The notes under the pieces: model-generated
Seen by the model: only the letters and a program-made list of their open reading frames with translations
Databases searched by the model: none
What the model was told of the DNA's origin: nothing
Made by a program: the position numbers and the translations under genes
From: Spirochaeta lutea
GTDB lineage: Bacteria; Spirochaetota; Spirochaetia; DSM-27196; Salinispiraceae
Length of the DNA: 64,000 nucleotides
Reading direction: 5' to 3'
Assembly (NCBI RefSeq): GCF_000758165.1
Contig: NZ_JNUP01000045.1
Span: 42,894-106,893 of the forward strand
In this document: positions 16,341 through 25,907 of the stretch, in pieces
Layout of the letters: the number at the start of each line of letters is the position of its first letter
Numbering within the stretch: the stretch's first letter is position 1

Positions 16341-18566
16341 CTATTTGCTGTTTTTTGACTTGTCAGTATACATCCGGGAATCAGCCTTACGTAATAAGGA
16401 CTCGATGTGATCCGGCGAATTCATTCTCCTGGAAACGAATCCAATACTCAGGGATAGTCGATATGGCAGGTTGTTTTGGTTGTTGAATTCAGCCAGGGTG
16501 GATTTGAGGCGAGTAACCAACACCTCGGCTGTCTTGCTATCCGTTTCGGATGTTAATACGGTGAATTCATCACCTCCGTACCTGGCAACAATATCCTGGG
16601 AACGAAACGCCCGTGTTAAGAGATCGCCGGCGCTCACAATAGCCCGGTCTCCTTCATCATGACCGTAGCGATCATTAATTGCCTTCAGGCCGTCAAGATC
16701 AATGTAAAACACGCAAATCCACTGGTCCAATAATTGTGCGCGGTGCAGGTGGCTTTCGCCTAGTTCAATAAATCCTCGTCTGTTATACAGCCCTGTCAGC
16801 TCATCCCGAATGGAAAGACTCCGCAGATCCTGATTCTTTTGTTTTAATTCATCCAGAGTATCCCGGAGCCGGCGCTCGGTTCGCTCCTTGGCTTCGAATA
16901 CCTGAGACCCCTTAATAACAGAGCTCATCTGTGCCCGAAGTCCCTCGAATAACAGATCATCGGTCATAGAGAGACTAAAGACAACGATGCCGAAGTGCTC
17001 ATTCCCATGAAAGAGAGGCTGGATAAGCAAGGATTCACTCTCCCCAGCAATCCTCCCGGAGGGGTCACCTACCCCGGGGGGTACAATTCTATTCATGGGA
17101 AAGGTGAGCCCCTCGGATCCCAGGGGGACGGTGGATCCGTTCCAATAGCAGAACTTCCATACTGCCCGATCCGGCGGAACTGCGACCCCACGGGCCGGGC
17201 TCCGGATTACTCCGGTCTCATAAAAGGCAACGGCGCATCCCTGAATACCAAGATTCTGAAGCACCCCGGGGAGGGTCTCGAAGAGGCTTTTAATCCTGAG
17301 GTCATACAACTCTTCGAGAATCACGTGGCGGAAATTTGATACAAGGTGAACAAACCGCCGTTTGTCCATGGATTCTCCTGCGGTCATTACAGCCCCGTGA
17401 ACCATCTGCACGTGGAGTCCAAGTTCATAGTTGTTAATTTCCTTTTCAGGGGCAGCAGGGGCTGTATCCTTTCGCAGCTGTTCATCAAGCCGCTTGGCAA
17501 TCACCTGGCCGATATCCTGGTATGGAGCGACCGACCGGCCCAGAGCGATTTCCTCCGCCAGAGCGGAATATACCCGGGATGGTATGTCCTCCCGCCGTCC
17601 CCTGGAAATACAATCATCAACCTCTGAAAGGAGTCTTTTCCAGAAATCCTGAATTACCTGAATATTAACCACAGATCGGCTGGAGAAGGATCCTAAACAT
17701 CCACAGGATTGCCGAAAAACGGGGATGCTATCCAATACAATCTGCCGGGGGGTTGACTCAGCCCCTGGGTTATCGAAGCCTTCTACCAGGAGTGAAACTG
17801 CTTCAGCCCCCATTTCTTCTAGGGGTTGATGGGCGGTGGTAAGGGAGGGAACCAGGGCCTGACTGGATGCGATATTATCAAAGCCTATTATTGATACGTC
17901 CCGAGGCAGGTTGAAGCCGTGCTCTAGTAAGTATGCCATCCCCCCCTGGGCAAGACTGTCATTAAAGAAAACAATACCGTCAAAGGGCACGCCGGATTCT
18001 AGGAGTCTCTCCATCGCCCGCCGCCCCTCAGGCTCTCTGAAGCCCCCGGGAAGCACCGGCAAGGATGTCTCAGGCCCTAGAGCCAATTCGAGGGCATCAC
18101 GTACCGCCTGTTCCCGGATCTGATTATCCGAGTTGTCCACCGGACCTGCGATGTAAACAAGATTCTTCCTCCGGTGGTCCAGAATCAGATGTAAGGTTAG
18201 AGCCTTCAAGGATGCATGAGAATCAATGGTTATAGAATTCGCCCCAGAGGATGGCCGTTGTAGGGTAACCACGGGCCTCCCGGAGAATTGTTTCATGAAC
18301 CCTTCGTAAGCGCCTTGATTAAGGGTATGAGCCAGGGTTCCAGCGCTAATGATATAGCCGTCATAGAGCTCGGAACCACTCATGGAGTATACGATATTAT
18401 GCTGCCCTTCGTTGCGGACCGAAGACTCGATAACCCGTCCCTCGAACACATGCAGATCTACCCGGTTTGTCTGACAGGCTTTGAGAACCCCTTGCCAGAT
18501 GGGCTCAAGATAGTACCCCTCCAGATTATTTATCAGTAACGCGAGTGTTTTCCTGGCCCTAGCCAT
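16341..18566 (-). CDS. Diguanylate cyclase with LacI/periplasmic-binding-type sensor and no HTH
   Basis: 741 residues, no signal peptide or TM, so cytosolic. Residues about 5-290 match the ligand-binding core of LacI/GalR regulators (FDGIVFFNDSLAQGG, then DVSIIGFDNIASS), but the chain starts directly at the first strand of that fold (KTLALLINN), leaving no room for a DNA-binding domain. A middle region (about 300-540) has a GAF-like stretch. A short coiled coil leads into GGDEF (about 575-741) with ARYGGDEF and an RSQD I-site five residues before it, so c-di-GMP synthesis with product inhibition is likely. Last gene of a housekeeping operon (AAGGGAG ribosome site, 29 bp after the MutY-like gene). 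A sugar ligand is an inference. Confidence 0.87.
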   Translation of the reverse strand: MARARKTLALLINNLEGYYLEPIWQGVLKACQTNRVDLHVFEGRVIESSVRNEGQHNIVYSMSGSELYDGYIISAGTLAHTLNQGAYEGFMKQFSGRPVVTLQRPSSGANSITIDSHASLKALTLHLILDHRRKNLVYIAGPVDNSDNQIREQAVRDALELALGPETSLPVLPGGFREPEGRRAMERLLESGVPFDGIVFFNDSLAQGGMAYLLEHGFNLPRDVSIIGFDNIASSQALVPSLTTAHQPLEEMGAEAVSLLVEGFDNPGAESTPRQIVLDSIPVFRQSCGCLGSFSSRSVVNIQVIQDFWKRLLSEVDDCISRGRREDIPSRVYSALAEEIALGRSVAPYQDIGQVIAKRLDEQLRKDTAPAAPEKEINNYELGLHVQMVHGAVMTAGESMDKRRFVHLVSNFRHVILEELYDLRIKSLFETLPGVLQNLGIQGCAVAFYETGVIRSPARGVAVPPDRAVWKFCYWNGSTVPLGSEGLTFPMNRIVPPGVGDPSGRIAGESESLLIQPLFHGNEHFGIVVFSLSMTDDLLFEGLRAQMSSVIKGSQVFEAKERTERRLRDTLDELKQKNQDLRSLSIRDELTGLYNRRGFIELGESHLHRAQLLDQWICVFYIDLDGLKAINDRYGHDEGDRAIVSAGDLLTRAFRSQDIVARYGGDEFTVLTSETDSKTAEVLVTRLKSTLAEFNNQNNLPYRLSLSIGFVSRRMNSPDHIESLLRKADSRMYTDKSKNSK

Positions 18567-18595
18567 GTGCCTGACTCCCTTCCTGGCAGTGTTGA

Positions 18596-19474
18596 TTATG
18601 GGATGTTGTAGGTTCCATCCCCATCCTGAAGGATGAGACCGTCATTAATCAAGGTGCTGCTTGCTTGTAAGAACCGGGTTTCGTAATCCCTTGGAGGAGA
18701 ATCCCCTAAACCCAGATCTTGATAGACCCTGGTATATACCTCATCTCGGGAAACCCCCTGTCCTTGGGCGGTTAATATTCGGAGAATAGCCCCACGAACC
18801 TGACGTACAGATCCCTCGAAGGGGGATTGCTTAGTATACTGGCGGCTGCGGCGGTTGGGGTTTATAACAATGCGGCTGAGATAGGCCCCATAATCCATGA
18901 GAGCGTAGTACCACCGCCGGGGATTTTGGGTATCCAGGGTTTCTGCAATTAGAGGCATAAGCTCCCCATCAGCTACGCCCTGCTGCCCGTAAAAAAAATG
19001 GTGTAAGTATACCCGGCGAATATTGGTCTCTATGAAAACCGTAGGGCGGTTGTAGGCGAAGGCAGGGATGGAGTTGCTTGTATAGGATCCAATTCCCGGA
19101 AGGGAGCGCAGCAGCTGAGGATCCTCAGGAAGGAATCCATGGTAGCGTTGCACCACTTCCTGGGCTGATCTATGCAGGTACCCCGCACGCCGGTTGTATC
19201 CCATTCCCTGCCAAAGTGAAAGCACCTGGGATAAACGTGCGGCAGCCAAAGAAGCAAAGTCTGGAAAAACCCGTAAAAACTCGGGTAGTTTTTGCTCAAC
19301 CCGAGATGTCTGGGTTTGCTGCAGCATGAATTCAGACAAGAACACAATATACGGACTGGTGTCCCGGCGCCATATAAAGTCCCGGCCCCGTTGGTCGTAA
19401 AACCGGTATATGAATCTTTGGAACCCTGCCCTCCAATCATGACCAGAGGTATTGCGCTCCTCTACATCCTCCAC
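18596..19474 (-). CDS. MutY-like HhH-GPD DNA glycosylase lacking the Fe-S cluster
   Basis: 292 residues. Base-excision repair protein of the endonuclease III/MutY superfamily. The catalytic Glu lies in FLSEFMLQQTQ, and the helix-hairpin-helix is LPGIGSYTSN, with Tyr at the position that is Lys in Nth, as in many MutYs. The conserved Asp after the hairpin is replaced by Glu (FIETNIRRV). The four cysteines that normally bind a 4Fe-4S cluster are absent: after MDYGAYLS the chain goes straight to basic residues and a winged-helix-like tail. The C-terminal 8-oxoG-recognition domain of classical MutY is also missing. The start overlaps the HAD gene by 13 bp. Adenine glycosylase is the likeliest activity. 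Confidence 0.8.
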   Translation of the reverse strand: MEDVEERNTSGHDWRAGFQRFIYRFYDQRGRDFIWRRDTSPYIVFLSEFMLQQTQTSRVEQKLPEFLRVFPDFASLAAARLSQVLSLWQGMGYNRRAGYLHRSAQEVVQRYHGFLPEDPQLLRSLPGIGSYTSNSIPAFAYNRPTVFIETNIRRVYLHHFFYGQQGVADGELMPLIAETLDTQNPRRWYYALMDYGAYLSRIVINPNRRSRQYTKQSPFEGSVRQVRGAILRILTAQGQGVSRDEVYTRVYQDLGLGDSPPRDYETRFLQASSTLINDGLILQDGDGTYNIP

Positions 19475-20148
19475 TGGAACCTCTCTGTTAATTGGTGTAT
19501 GAGGCCTTCAGCCGTAAACTCGGTCATGCCGCCGGGAAAAAGAATATCTGCCTGGAGAAAGGCTTCAGCCAAGGGTGGTGTAGTGACCGTTGGTATGGCC
19601 GCACACACCATACCGGCGGCCTTTCCCGCAGTAACGCCGTACTGGCTGTCTTCGATTACCAGGCATTCCCCTGGATCAACCCCCATCCGCCGGGCAGCCT
19701 CAATGAATATATCCGGCTGTGGTTTTCCCCCGGCCACCTCATCAGCACTGACCCTGACGGGAAAATACTGTTCCAGCCCGGCCCATCCGAGGGTTTTCTC
19801 GATAGCCTCCCGGGAAGAACCGCTTGCTACTGCCATTTTGATACCCCGAGAATGGCAGGCTTCAACAAATAGTTGCATCTGTGGGAAGGCTCTGGTATTG
19901 CCCCGGGCGATTTTAAGATAGCAGCTGTCTTTTTCAGCAAGTAGATCATCTAGATCACCCGTTAAGCCATAATCCCTTTGCAGTGTTCTCAAAAACGACC
20001 GGGACCCTACCCCCACAACATCCTTCCAGTGCTCTTCCGGAAGATGAATTCCACGGGCCTCCAAGAACTGCTGGTCGCTGTGGTGGTAGTTGGCTTCGCT
20101 GTCAATGAGGGTGCCGTCCAGATCAAAAATGACAGTTGAAAGACTCAT
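19462..20148 (-). CDS. HAD-superfamily phosphatase (beta-phosphoglucomutase/GPH-like)
   Basis: 228 residues, cytosolic. HAD motif I is FDLDGTLID (nucleophile Asp 9), motif II VASGSS, motif III Lys in GGKPQPD, and motif [12 protein letters not shown] helical cap lies between motifs I and II, so it is subclass I like phosphoglycolate phosphatase or beta-phosphoglucomutase. Substrate unknown; sugar phosphates are typical for close relatives. It overlaps trpS by 4 bp upstream and the MutY-like gene by 13 bp downstream, so it is in the same operon. A house-cleaning role would fit the neighbours but is unproven. Confidence 0.85.
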   Translation of the reverse strand: MSLSTVIFDLDGTLIDSEANYHHSDQQFLEARGIHLPEEHWKDVVGVGSRSFLRTLQRDYGLTGDLDDLLAEKDSCYLKIARGNTRAFPQMQLFVEACHSRGIKMAVASGSSREAIEKTLGWAGLEQYFPVRVSADEVAGGKPQPDIFIEAARRMGVDPGECLVIEDSQYGVTAGKAAGMVCAAIPTVTTPPLAEAFLQADILFPGGMTEFTAEGLIHQLTERFQWRM

Positions 20149-21212
20149 GACTGGCCTAACTTCTCCCGTTTTTTCCTGGCATCCTCAGCCTTTCTGCTTA
20201 TCCTGTTCCAAGCTCCGGTAAGCCCCATGGCTTTTTTTGCATCCCTCAGGGTCTGGGATGCCACCTCTCGCATCTTCAAGGTTCCTTCATAAATAACCTC
20301 GTCCACCAAACCCTTTTGGGACTCATAATAATCACGTTTTTCACGAATCGGGTCTAGGAACTGGTTAATAGCCCGAGACAGCTTCTCCTTAACCTCCACA
20401 TCCCCCACGGTTCCTTCCCGGTATCGTTGTTTTAGGTCCTCGACCTCATCTTTCCGGGGATTAAAGATATCGTGGTAAATGAACACCGGATTACCCTCTA
20501 CCCTGCCGGGTACATCAGCCCGAATTCGATTGGGATCAGTAAACATACCCCGGACCTTCTTCTCCACAGTCTTTACATCGTCTGAAAGCATAATTGCATT
20601 CCCCAGACTTTTAGACATCTTTGCCTGGCCATCGGTTCCAACCAGGGTCGGGACGTCACCTACCAACACATCCGGAACAGGGAATACCTCATCATAGAGG
20701 GTATTAAACCGCCTGGCAATTTCTCTGGTCAATTCAACATGGGCCTCATTATCTTTTCCCACGGGAACCAGGTGAGCCCTGGGCATAAGGATGTCGGCAG
20801 TCTGTAAGACAGGATACCCTAATAGTCCGAAAGGCATTTCATCCAAGTTTGCAGAGCGCACCATATCCTTTAGGCTGGGAAGTCTCTGGAGCCGGGGCAC
20901 CGTTACGAGGTTTTCAAAGAATAGATTGAGTTCATAGACCTCATGGACGGCGGATTGCAAATAAATCACGGACTTATGCGGATCAATCCCGCAGGCAAGG
21001 TAATCCAGAGCCATATCCCGTGCGTTATTCGAGATCTGCTCAATATCCGCCTTGGTAGGTTTGGTGGTGAGCATATGCAGATCAGCGATGATGAAGTAAC
21101 ACTCGTAGGTGCTTTGGAGTTTAAGTCTGTTCTGCAGTGAGCCAACATAGTGGCCAAGATGCAATTGTCCTGTAGGACGGTCGCCGGTGAGTATCCGTTT
21201 TTTCTCAGTCAT
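20145..21212 (-). CDS. trpS: Tryptophanyl-tRNA synthetase
   Basis: 355 residues; class Ic synthetase charging tRNA-Trp. The HIGH motif appears as HLGHYVGS near residue 18, after GDRPTGQ, and the KMSKS loop as AKMSKSLGN. Length and motif spacing are normal for bacterial TrpS with a slightly long, Lys/Arg-rich C-terminus. A Shine-Dalgarno AGGAG precedes the ATG. It lies 9 bp after the permease gene and overlaps the HAD gene by 4 bp. Confident call. Confidence 0.95.
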   Translation of the reverse strand: MTEKKRILTGDRPTGQLHLGHYVGSLQNRLKLQSTYECYFIIADLHMLTTKPTKADIEQISNNARDMALDYLACGIDPHKSVIYLQSAVHEVYELNLFFENLVTVPRLQRLPSLKDMVRSANLDEMPFGLLGYPVLQTADILMPRAHLVPVGKDNEAHVELTREIARRFNTLYDEVFPVPDVLVGDVPTLVGTDGQAKMSKSLGNAIMLSDDVKTVEKKVRGMFTDPNRIRADVPGRVEGNPVFIYHDIFNPRKDEVEDLKQRYREGTVGDVEVKEKLSRAINQFLDPIREKRDYYESQKGLVDEVIYEGTLKMREVASQTLRDAKKAMGLTGAWNRISRKAEDARKKREKLGQS

Positions 21213-21221
21213 GGGGGACTC

Positions 21222-22322
21222 CTATTCTAGATGGTCTTCGCTCACTTCATCGTGGGAATTCGGCGGTCCCTCGTCCAGGAGCACCGGTGCCGGTTTGGTT
21301 CCAGTACCCATCAGCACTCCGAGAAACTCTAAACCCGGTATATATTCAAAGGCAATCTTAATACCAACAGTCAAGGGAACAGCTAAAAATAGCCCGCTGG
21401 TTCCCCAGAGCCACCCCCACAACAGAAGAGCAAGCAAGATTACCACGGGACTCAAATTAAGGCTATCACCCGTCAATTTCGGATCCAAAATATTCCCGAT
21501 AACCAGCTGGGGGATTATCATGCCGATACCTGCGAGAATAATCGGATTCCAATCCGGGAAAAACTGAATGAGGGCAAAGAGAATACTGATGGCCGAAATC
21601 AGGATGGATCCGATGGTAGGAATAAAATTAAAAAGGAAGGTTAATAGTCCCCAGATAAAGGGAAAATCTACTCCAATGGTTGAAAACACGGTAAAGACAA
21701 TCAGGGCGGTGAGAAAACTCACAAAAAACTTGATCAGCAGGTATCTGCCGACGTGCCGATTGACATTGGCGAAAATCTTTCCGATTTTCTCGGTCCGCTC
21801 GTGTTTCAAGGCCTCGCGTAGTTTTATTTTTATAAAGGGTTTTTCCATCATGATAAACAACAGAAAAACCAGGGTTAATGCCACATTTCCGAGAAACCCG
21901 AACAACCCGCTACTCACATTCACCAGGAGGCTCGCTAGGGTGCGGGGGATCTCAAACTGGGTTACAAAATCCCCGGGTAGATTGAAGGTTTCCACAAAAA
22001 AATCCACCACAATAAAGAATCGATCCTGATATTTGGGGTATTCAGCAACAAGAGAGTTTACGCTCTCAAACAGCACCAATCCAATAAGAATGCTGAATCC
22101 CATCAATATAACAATAACTAGTATAATAGCCAAAAAGCGCGGCACATGTATTCTTACGAAAAATTCGACCAAGGGGTTCAGAATGAAGGAAAGAAGCAAG
22201 GCTATCACAAAGGGCTGGATGAAGCTGCTGGTAAATTTCAATGAAGCAACAATAGCCAGGGCAACAAAGAACCCCAACATACCCTGAAGACTAGCTCGAA
22301 ATCCAATTATTCGTTTTCTCAT
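21222..22322 (-). CDS. AI-2E family (PerM-like) transporter
   Basis: 366 residues with about eight predicted membrane segments in the PerM/TqsA arrangement: an N-terminal pair (FFVALAIVASLKF and FVIALLLSFILNPLVEF), a long periplasmic-type loop, then a C-terminal hydrophobic block ending with an acidic tail. The family includes exporters of autoinducer-2 and Na+/H+ antiporters, so the substrate is open. The ATG at 22322 is preferred over a TTG at 22340 because TAGAAT ends 7 bases before it, the leaderless spacing seen elsewhere here. First gene of the operon with trpS, HAD, MutY-like and LacI/GGDEF. Confidence 0.85.
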   Translation of the reverse strand: MRKRIIGFRASLQGMLGFFVALAIVASLKFTSSFIQPFVIALLLSFILNPLVEFFVRIHVPRFLAIILVIVILMGFSILIGLVLFESVNSLVAEYPKYQDRFFIVVDFFVETFNLPGDFVTQFEIPRTLASLLVNVSSGLFGFLGNVALTLVFLLFIMMEKPFIKIKLREALKHERTEKIGKIFANVNRHVGRYLLIKFFVSFLTALIVFTVFSTIGVDFPFIWGLLTFLFNFIPTIGSILISAISILFALIQFFPDWNPIILAGIGMIIPQLVIGNILDPKLTGDSLNLSPVVILLALLLWGWLWGTSGLFLAVPLTVGIKIAFEYIPGLEFLGVLMGTGTKPAPVLLDEGPPNSHDEVSEDHLE

Positions 22323-22420
22323 ACACCCTATTCTAACCAAGAAGCGGCAGTTATTCGATACGGTTCAGCAAGTTCCTGGAGATTCTAACGCCGGCCACCC
22401 ATGTACCCCAGGGCAACGGT

Positions 22421-22897
22421 TCAGCGCGGCTTAAACTCGTCAAAATGGTATTCAATTCTCCCGGTATCGGTAACCTCCATGGATACATACCCCTTGCCCG
22501 CCATTTCCTGCAGCTCGGTATCAACACGTTCAATAGGCAGCCCGGTCTCCAAGGCGGCAATGGCCGGGGTTAGAACGCCCGAGCGGTTCTGGGCTGCCCG
22601 CAGGATCTTCGCTTGTACGGAGGTATCTTCCCGGGATCCCGGCTCGGGAATACGGGGAGAATCATCAGTTTCGGGATCCACTCCAAAATTCCGGAGGCGG
22701 CTCTTAATACCACCGACCCTGCTAATCCCCTGGATAACCGGAACAACGCCAACAAAAACCATAGGGAACAACCAGAAGCGGGATCCGAAAACAATCGACA
22801 TTACCCCAAATAGCAGGACCATAGAGAGCCCGGATGTTATTTCTTTTCGGGTTGACCGCAGTCTACGCTGCAGACCCTGTACTTCCTTTTCCATCAT
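22421..22897 (-). CDS. Small membrane protein with C-terminal winged-helix-like region
   Basis: About 158 residues from the ATG at 22897 (a TTG 21 bp upstream is possible). An N-terminal basic amphipathic helix is followed by one or two hydrophobic segments (SMVLLFGVMSIVFGSRF and WLFPMVFVGVVPVI), then a polar linker and a C-terminal region of about 65 residues (AKILRAAQNRSGVLTPAIAALETGLP, then VDTELQEMAGKGYVSMEV) that reads like a winged helix. No firm family; similar small proteins occur in spirochaetes. A 109-bp mobile element lies about 120 bp upstream of its start. Confidence 0.6.
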   Translation of the reverse strand: MMEKEVQGLQRRLRSTRKEITSGLSMVLLFGVMSIVFGSRFWLFPMVFVGVVPVIQGISRVGGIKSRLRNFGVDPETDDSPRIPEPGSREDTSVQAKILRAAQNRSGVLTPAIAALETGLPIERVDTELQEMAGKGYVSMEVTDTGRIEYHFDEFKPR

Positions 22898-23015
22898 GCT
22901 ATTGGTAACCCCGAACAATCGAAATATTCATTATGGTTCACTCAGTTCCCATTTCCAGAAACTGAAAGGGCGGCAGAGCGCTGCAGGCTCCACCCCCCTC
23001 CCACCATCATCGTTA

Positions 23016-23124
23016 TGTAGTGCGCAAAAGGTTGTAAACGGCACCAGATATAGCAGCTCCATCCAAGGGCCACACCACAGATAGTGGCGTCAGCATCGAA
23101 AGTTACAACCTTTTGCACACTATC
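23016..23124 (-). mobile_element. 109-bp MITE-like element, copy 1
   Basis: Terminal inverted repeats: left TAGTGCGCAAAAGGTTGTAA at 23018, right end a one-mismatch complement ending at 23122. Two extra bases lie on each side, flanked by TCATCGTTA (23007-23015) and TAATCCTTA (23125-23133), a decayed 9-bp duplication (7/9). Orientation is given by the conserved inner arm (TATATCTGG), which reads on the minus strand here. Confidence 0.8.
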
Positions 23125-23167
23125 TAATCCTTAACTTCAACACCAGTCGTGAGCTGCCCAAAGGGTA

Positions 23168-24562
23168 TTAAATATGGATTGCCCATCCTTCAACACCTCG
23201 TGCGGCCTCCATAACTGCTTCGGAGATCGTCGGATGTGCATGCACCATGGTAGCGATATCCTCCGGTAATAGTTCCGCTTTCTTAGCAAGAAGAATCTCG
23301 TGGATCAATTCGGTAGCTTGATATCCCACCACATGCCCGGCAAGAATCTCCTTGGTATTCGGATCAAATAGAATCTTCACAAGCCCATTTGGTTTCTCGA
23401 TAGCATTAGTTTTACCGGCGCCTGCATAGGGGAACACATAACTCTCGAAGGTCAACCCGCGTTCTTTGGCCTGTTCTTCACTTGGTCCGAAGCTCCCCAC
23501 TCCAGGTTCGGTGTATGTGGCTCCGGGAATCAGATCCGGATCCAGGCGTTTTTCCCGGGGTGGGTGTCCAGCCATGTGCTCTACGGCGATCTCCCCCTCC
23601 TTGCTCGCCACATGAGCGAGAAGAGGCGATGCAATCACGTCTCCGATAGCGTAGATTCCAGGAATATCAGTCTGGTAATAATCACCTACCTTTATGAACC
23701 CCTTCTCGGTCTTAATTCCCAGGGATTCCAACCCGAGATCAGCGCTGTTAGGAGCGCGACCAATGGCAACCAAGATCTTCTCGGCTGAGAGCTCCTGCTT
23801 CTTCCCATCCTTGCCCTCCACCTCCAGGGTCACCCCTTTGGTGGTTTTCTTCAGAGAATTCGCCTTGGTGGATGTAAGCATGGTGATTCCGTACTTCTTG
23901 AAATCACCTGCGACAACCTTTACAACCTCAGCATCTTCCAGGGGGAGGATATGATCCATCATTTCGATGATGGTCACCTCAACACCGAAGGCATTCATAA
24001 CATAGGCAAATTCCATACCTATGGCACCGGCTCCGAGAATAAGTAGGCTTTTCGGTAGTTCGGTCAGTTTGAGAATGCCCGTGGAGGATAGAACCTGCTT
24101 CTCATCGAATTCAAAGCCGGGAATAACCCGGGGGCTGGAGCCCGTTGCGATAAGAATATTCTTGGCTTTATATACCGTCTTCCCGTCCACCGTTACCTGT
24201 TTTGGTCCGGTGATGGCGGCGGTTCCCTGGATGAGATCGACCTTATTCTTCTTTAACAGACCGGTAACGCCGCGGCCGCTCTTGGTGGCTGCCTTTCTGC
24301 TTTTTGCTTGGATCTTCTCGTAGTTCAGCCCCTGGGTATCAACGCTAACTCCCATATATTCCAGGTCCTTAATGCCCCGAAAAATCTCCGCCTGATGAAG
24401 TAAAGCCTTCGAGGGAATACACCCCCAGTTTCCGCAAACACCTCCGGTTTCCGCTTTCTCAATGACTGCGGTCCTGAGCCCTAATTGGCTTGCACGTATG
24501 GAGGCTACATACCCTCCGGGACCTGATCCTATTACAACGAGATCGTATTGCTGATCTGACAT
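23168..24562 (-). CDS. lpdA: Dihydrolipoamide dehydrogenase (PDH E3)
   Basis: 464 residues. A flavoprotein that reoxidises dihydrolipoamide on E2 and makes NADH. FAD-binding GSGPGGYVASIRA at the N-terminus; redox-active disulfide in GVCGNWGCIPSK; NAD-binding GAGAIGMEFAYV; second FAD motif IYAIGDV; and C-terminal HAHPTISEAVMEA with the catalytic His-Glu dyad. The spacing Cys-GNWG-Cys is the standard four-residue gap. Last gene of the PDH cluster, 10 bp after E2, with a Shine-Dalgarno AGGAGG. Confidence 0.95.
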   Translation of the reverse strand: MSDQQYDLVVIGSGPGGYVASIRASQLGLRTAVIEKAETGGVCGNWGCIPSKALLHQAEIFRGIKDLEYMGVSVDTQGLNYEKIQAKSRKAATKSGRGVTGLLKKNKVDLIQGTAAITGPKQVTVDGKTVYKAKNILIATGSSPRVIPGFEFDEKQVLSSTGILKLTELPKSLLILGAGAIGMEFAYVMNAFGVEVTIIEMMDHILPLEDAEVVKVVAGDFKKYGITMLTSTKANSLKKTTKGVTLEVEGKDGKKQELSAEKILVAIGRAPNSADLGLESLGIKTEKGFIKVGDYYQTDIPGIYAIGDVIASPLLAHVASKEGEIAVEHMAGHPPREKRLDPDLIPGATYTEPGVGSFGPSEEQAKERGLTFESYVFPYAGAGKTNAIEKPNGLVKILFDPNTKEILAGHVVGYQATELIHEILLAKKAELLPEDIATMVHAHPTISEAVMEAARGVEGWAIHI

Positions 24563-24572
24563 TCAAATCCTC

Positions 24573-25883
24573 CTAAAACAGAACCCGGACAGGGTTTTCC
24601 ATCATCTTCTTTAACTCGCTCAAGAACCGTCCGCCCAGGGCGCCATCGATGACCCGGTGATCACAGCTAAGATTCATTTTCATGATGCTGGCAGGCCGCA
24701 GCTCCCCTGATTCATCGTAAACAGGTGTTTTCTTAACCTCACCCAGGGCAAGAATAGCCGACCCGGGAGGGTTAATGATGGCGGTAAATTCCTCAACTCC
24801 GAAGCTTCCCAAATTACTAATGGTGAAGGTAGCCCCGGAGTATTCCTCGGGTTTCAAGGAGCCTGAACCGGCTTTTTGGATAAGCTCTTTTAATTCGGCG
24901 TCTATCTGAACAATGCCCTTGTTCCCAACATTTCGTACGATGGGGGTGATCAGACCGTTGCCAAGATCCACGGCCAACCCGATGTCGATTGACCCGAATT
25001 GAAGGATATGATCACCCTGCCAGCTTGCGTTCACCCCTGGGTATCGTTTAAGGGATTCGGCGGCGAGCTTCATAATAAAGGCGTTGAAGCTTACCTTTTG
25101 GGGTGCTTCCTTATTAAGGATGGATCGGGCCGCCATGAGATTGTCCATCTCCACGGAGTTTTTAATGTAATAGTGGGGCGCACTAAACTTACTCTCGGCA
25201 AGACGCTTGGCGATCACCGCGCGTTTTCCTGCCACAGGAATGGTCTGGTCCTGACCGGCGGGCTGGGCTGGTACAAATCCGGCACCGGGGGCTCCAGAAC
25301 CGGCTGCGGCACCTCTTGCTGGAGCTGTCGAGCCTTTGTAGTTTTCTACATCCTCTTTAACAATCCTTCCCCCGGGACCGGTTCCGCTCACCAAGGAGAT
25401 GTCTATGCCTTTTTGTCGCGCTAGAGTTCTTGCTAAGGGACTTGATTTTACAGGACCTCCGGTACCTGCCGTAGCTGGCGCGCCTGGCTCTTTGGAGGCT
25501 GATTGGGGCTGCTGGGAGGGGGAGCTATCTTGATCTCCCGAGGACTCCGGAGCAGATGACCCACTTGAGTCGGGCTGGGCGCCCTTCTGTGACGCTGCCT
25601 TCTTTTCCTCCTCAATCTCTTTCTCGAGCTCGGAAAAATCTTCACCAGACTCGCCGATGATGGCTATGGCATCTCCCACCTTCGCTGAACTTCCCTCATC
25701 CAGGATTATTTTTAGGATCGTCCCTTCTTGGGCGGACTCGTAGTCCATACTCGCCTTGTCGGTTTCAACCTCACACAGGACATCTCCGGTGTCGACGGAA
25801 TCGCCGACTTTTTTATTCCAAGAAAGTATTGTACCCTCCTCCATGGTGGGAGAAAGGGCGATCATCATAATTTTTTCTGCCAT
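24573..25883 (-). CDS. pdhC: Dihydrolipoamide acetyltransferase (PDH E2)
   Basis: 436 residues forming the core of pyruvate dehydrogenase. One lipoyl domain (about 1-78) with the lipoylated Lys in VETDKASMDYE, a long Ser/Pro/Ala/Gln linker (about 90-140), a peripheral-subunit-binding domain (SSPLARTLARQKGIDIS to GGRIVKEDV), a second flexible linker, and the catalytic acyltransferase domain with SCDHRVIDGALGG near the C-terminus. A single lipoyl domain is typical of many bacteria outside the gamma-proteobacteria. The gene lies between E1-beta and E3. Confidence 0.95.
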   Translation of the reverse strand: MAEKIMMIALSPTMEEGTILSWNKKVGDSVDTGDVLCEVETDKASMDYESAQEGTILKIILDEGSSAKVGDAIAIIGESGEDFSELEKEIEEEKKAASQKGAQPDSSGSSAPESSGDQDSSPSQQPQSASKEPGAPATAGTGGPVKSSPLARTLARQKGIDISLVSGTGPGGRIVKEDVENYKGSTAPARGAAAGSGAPGAGFVPAQPAGQDQTIPVAGKRAVIAKRLAESKFSAPHYYIKNSVEMDNLMAARSILNKEAPQKVSFNAFIMKLAAESLKRYPGVNASWQGDHILQFGSIDIGLAVDLGNGLITPIVRNVGNKGIVQIDAELKELIQKAGSGSLKPEEYSGATFTISNLGSFGVEEFTAIINPPGSAILALGEVKKTPVYDESGELRPASIMKMNLSCDHRVIDGALGGRFLSELKKMMENPVRVLF

Positions 25884-25907
25884 GGTAATACTCCTACTGT
25901 ATGGACC

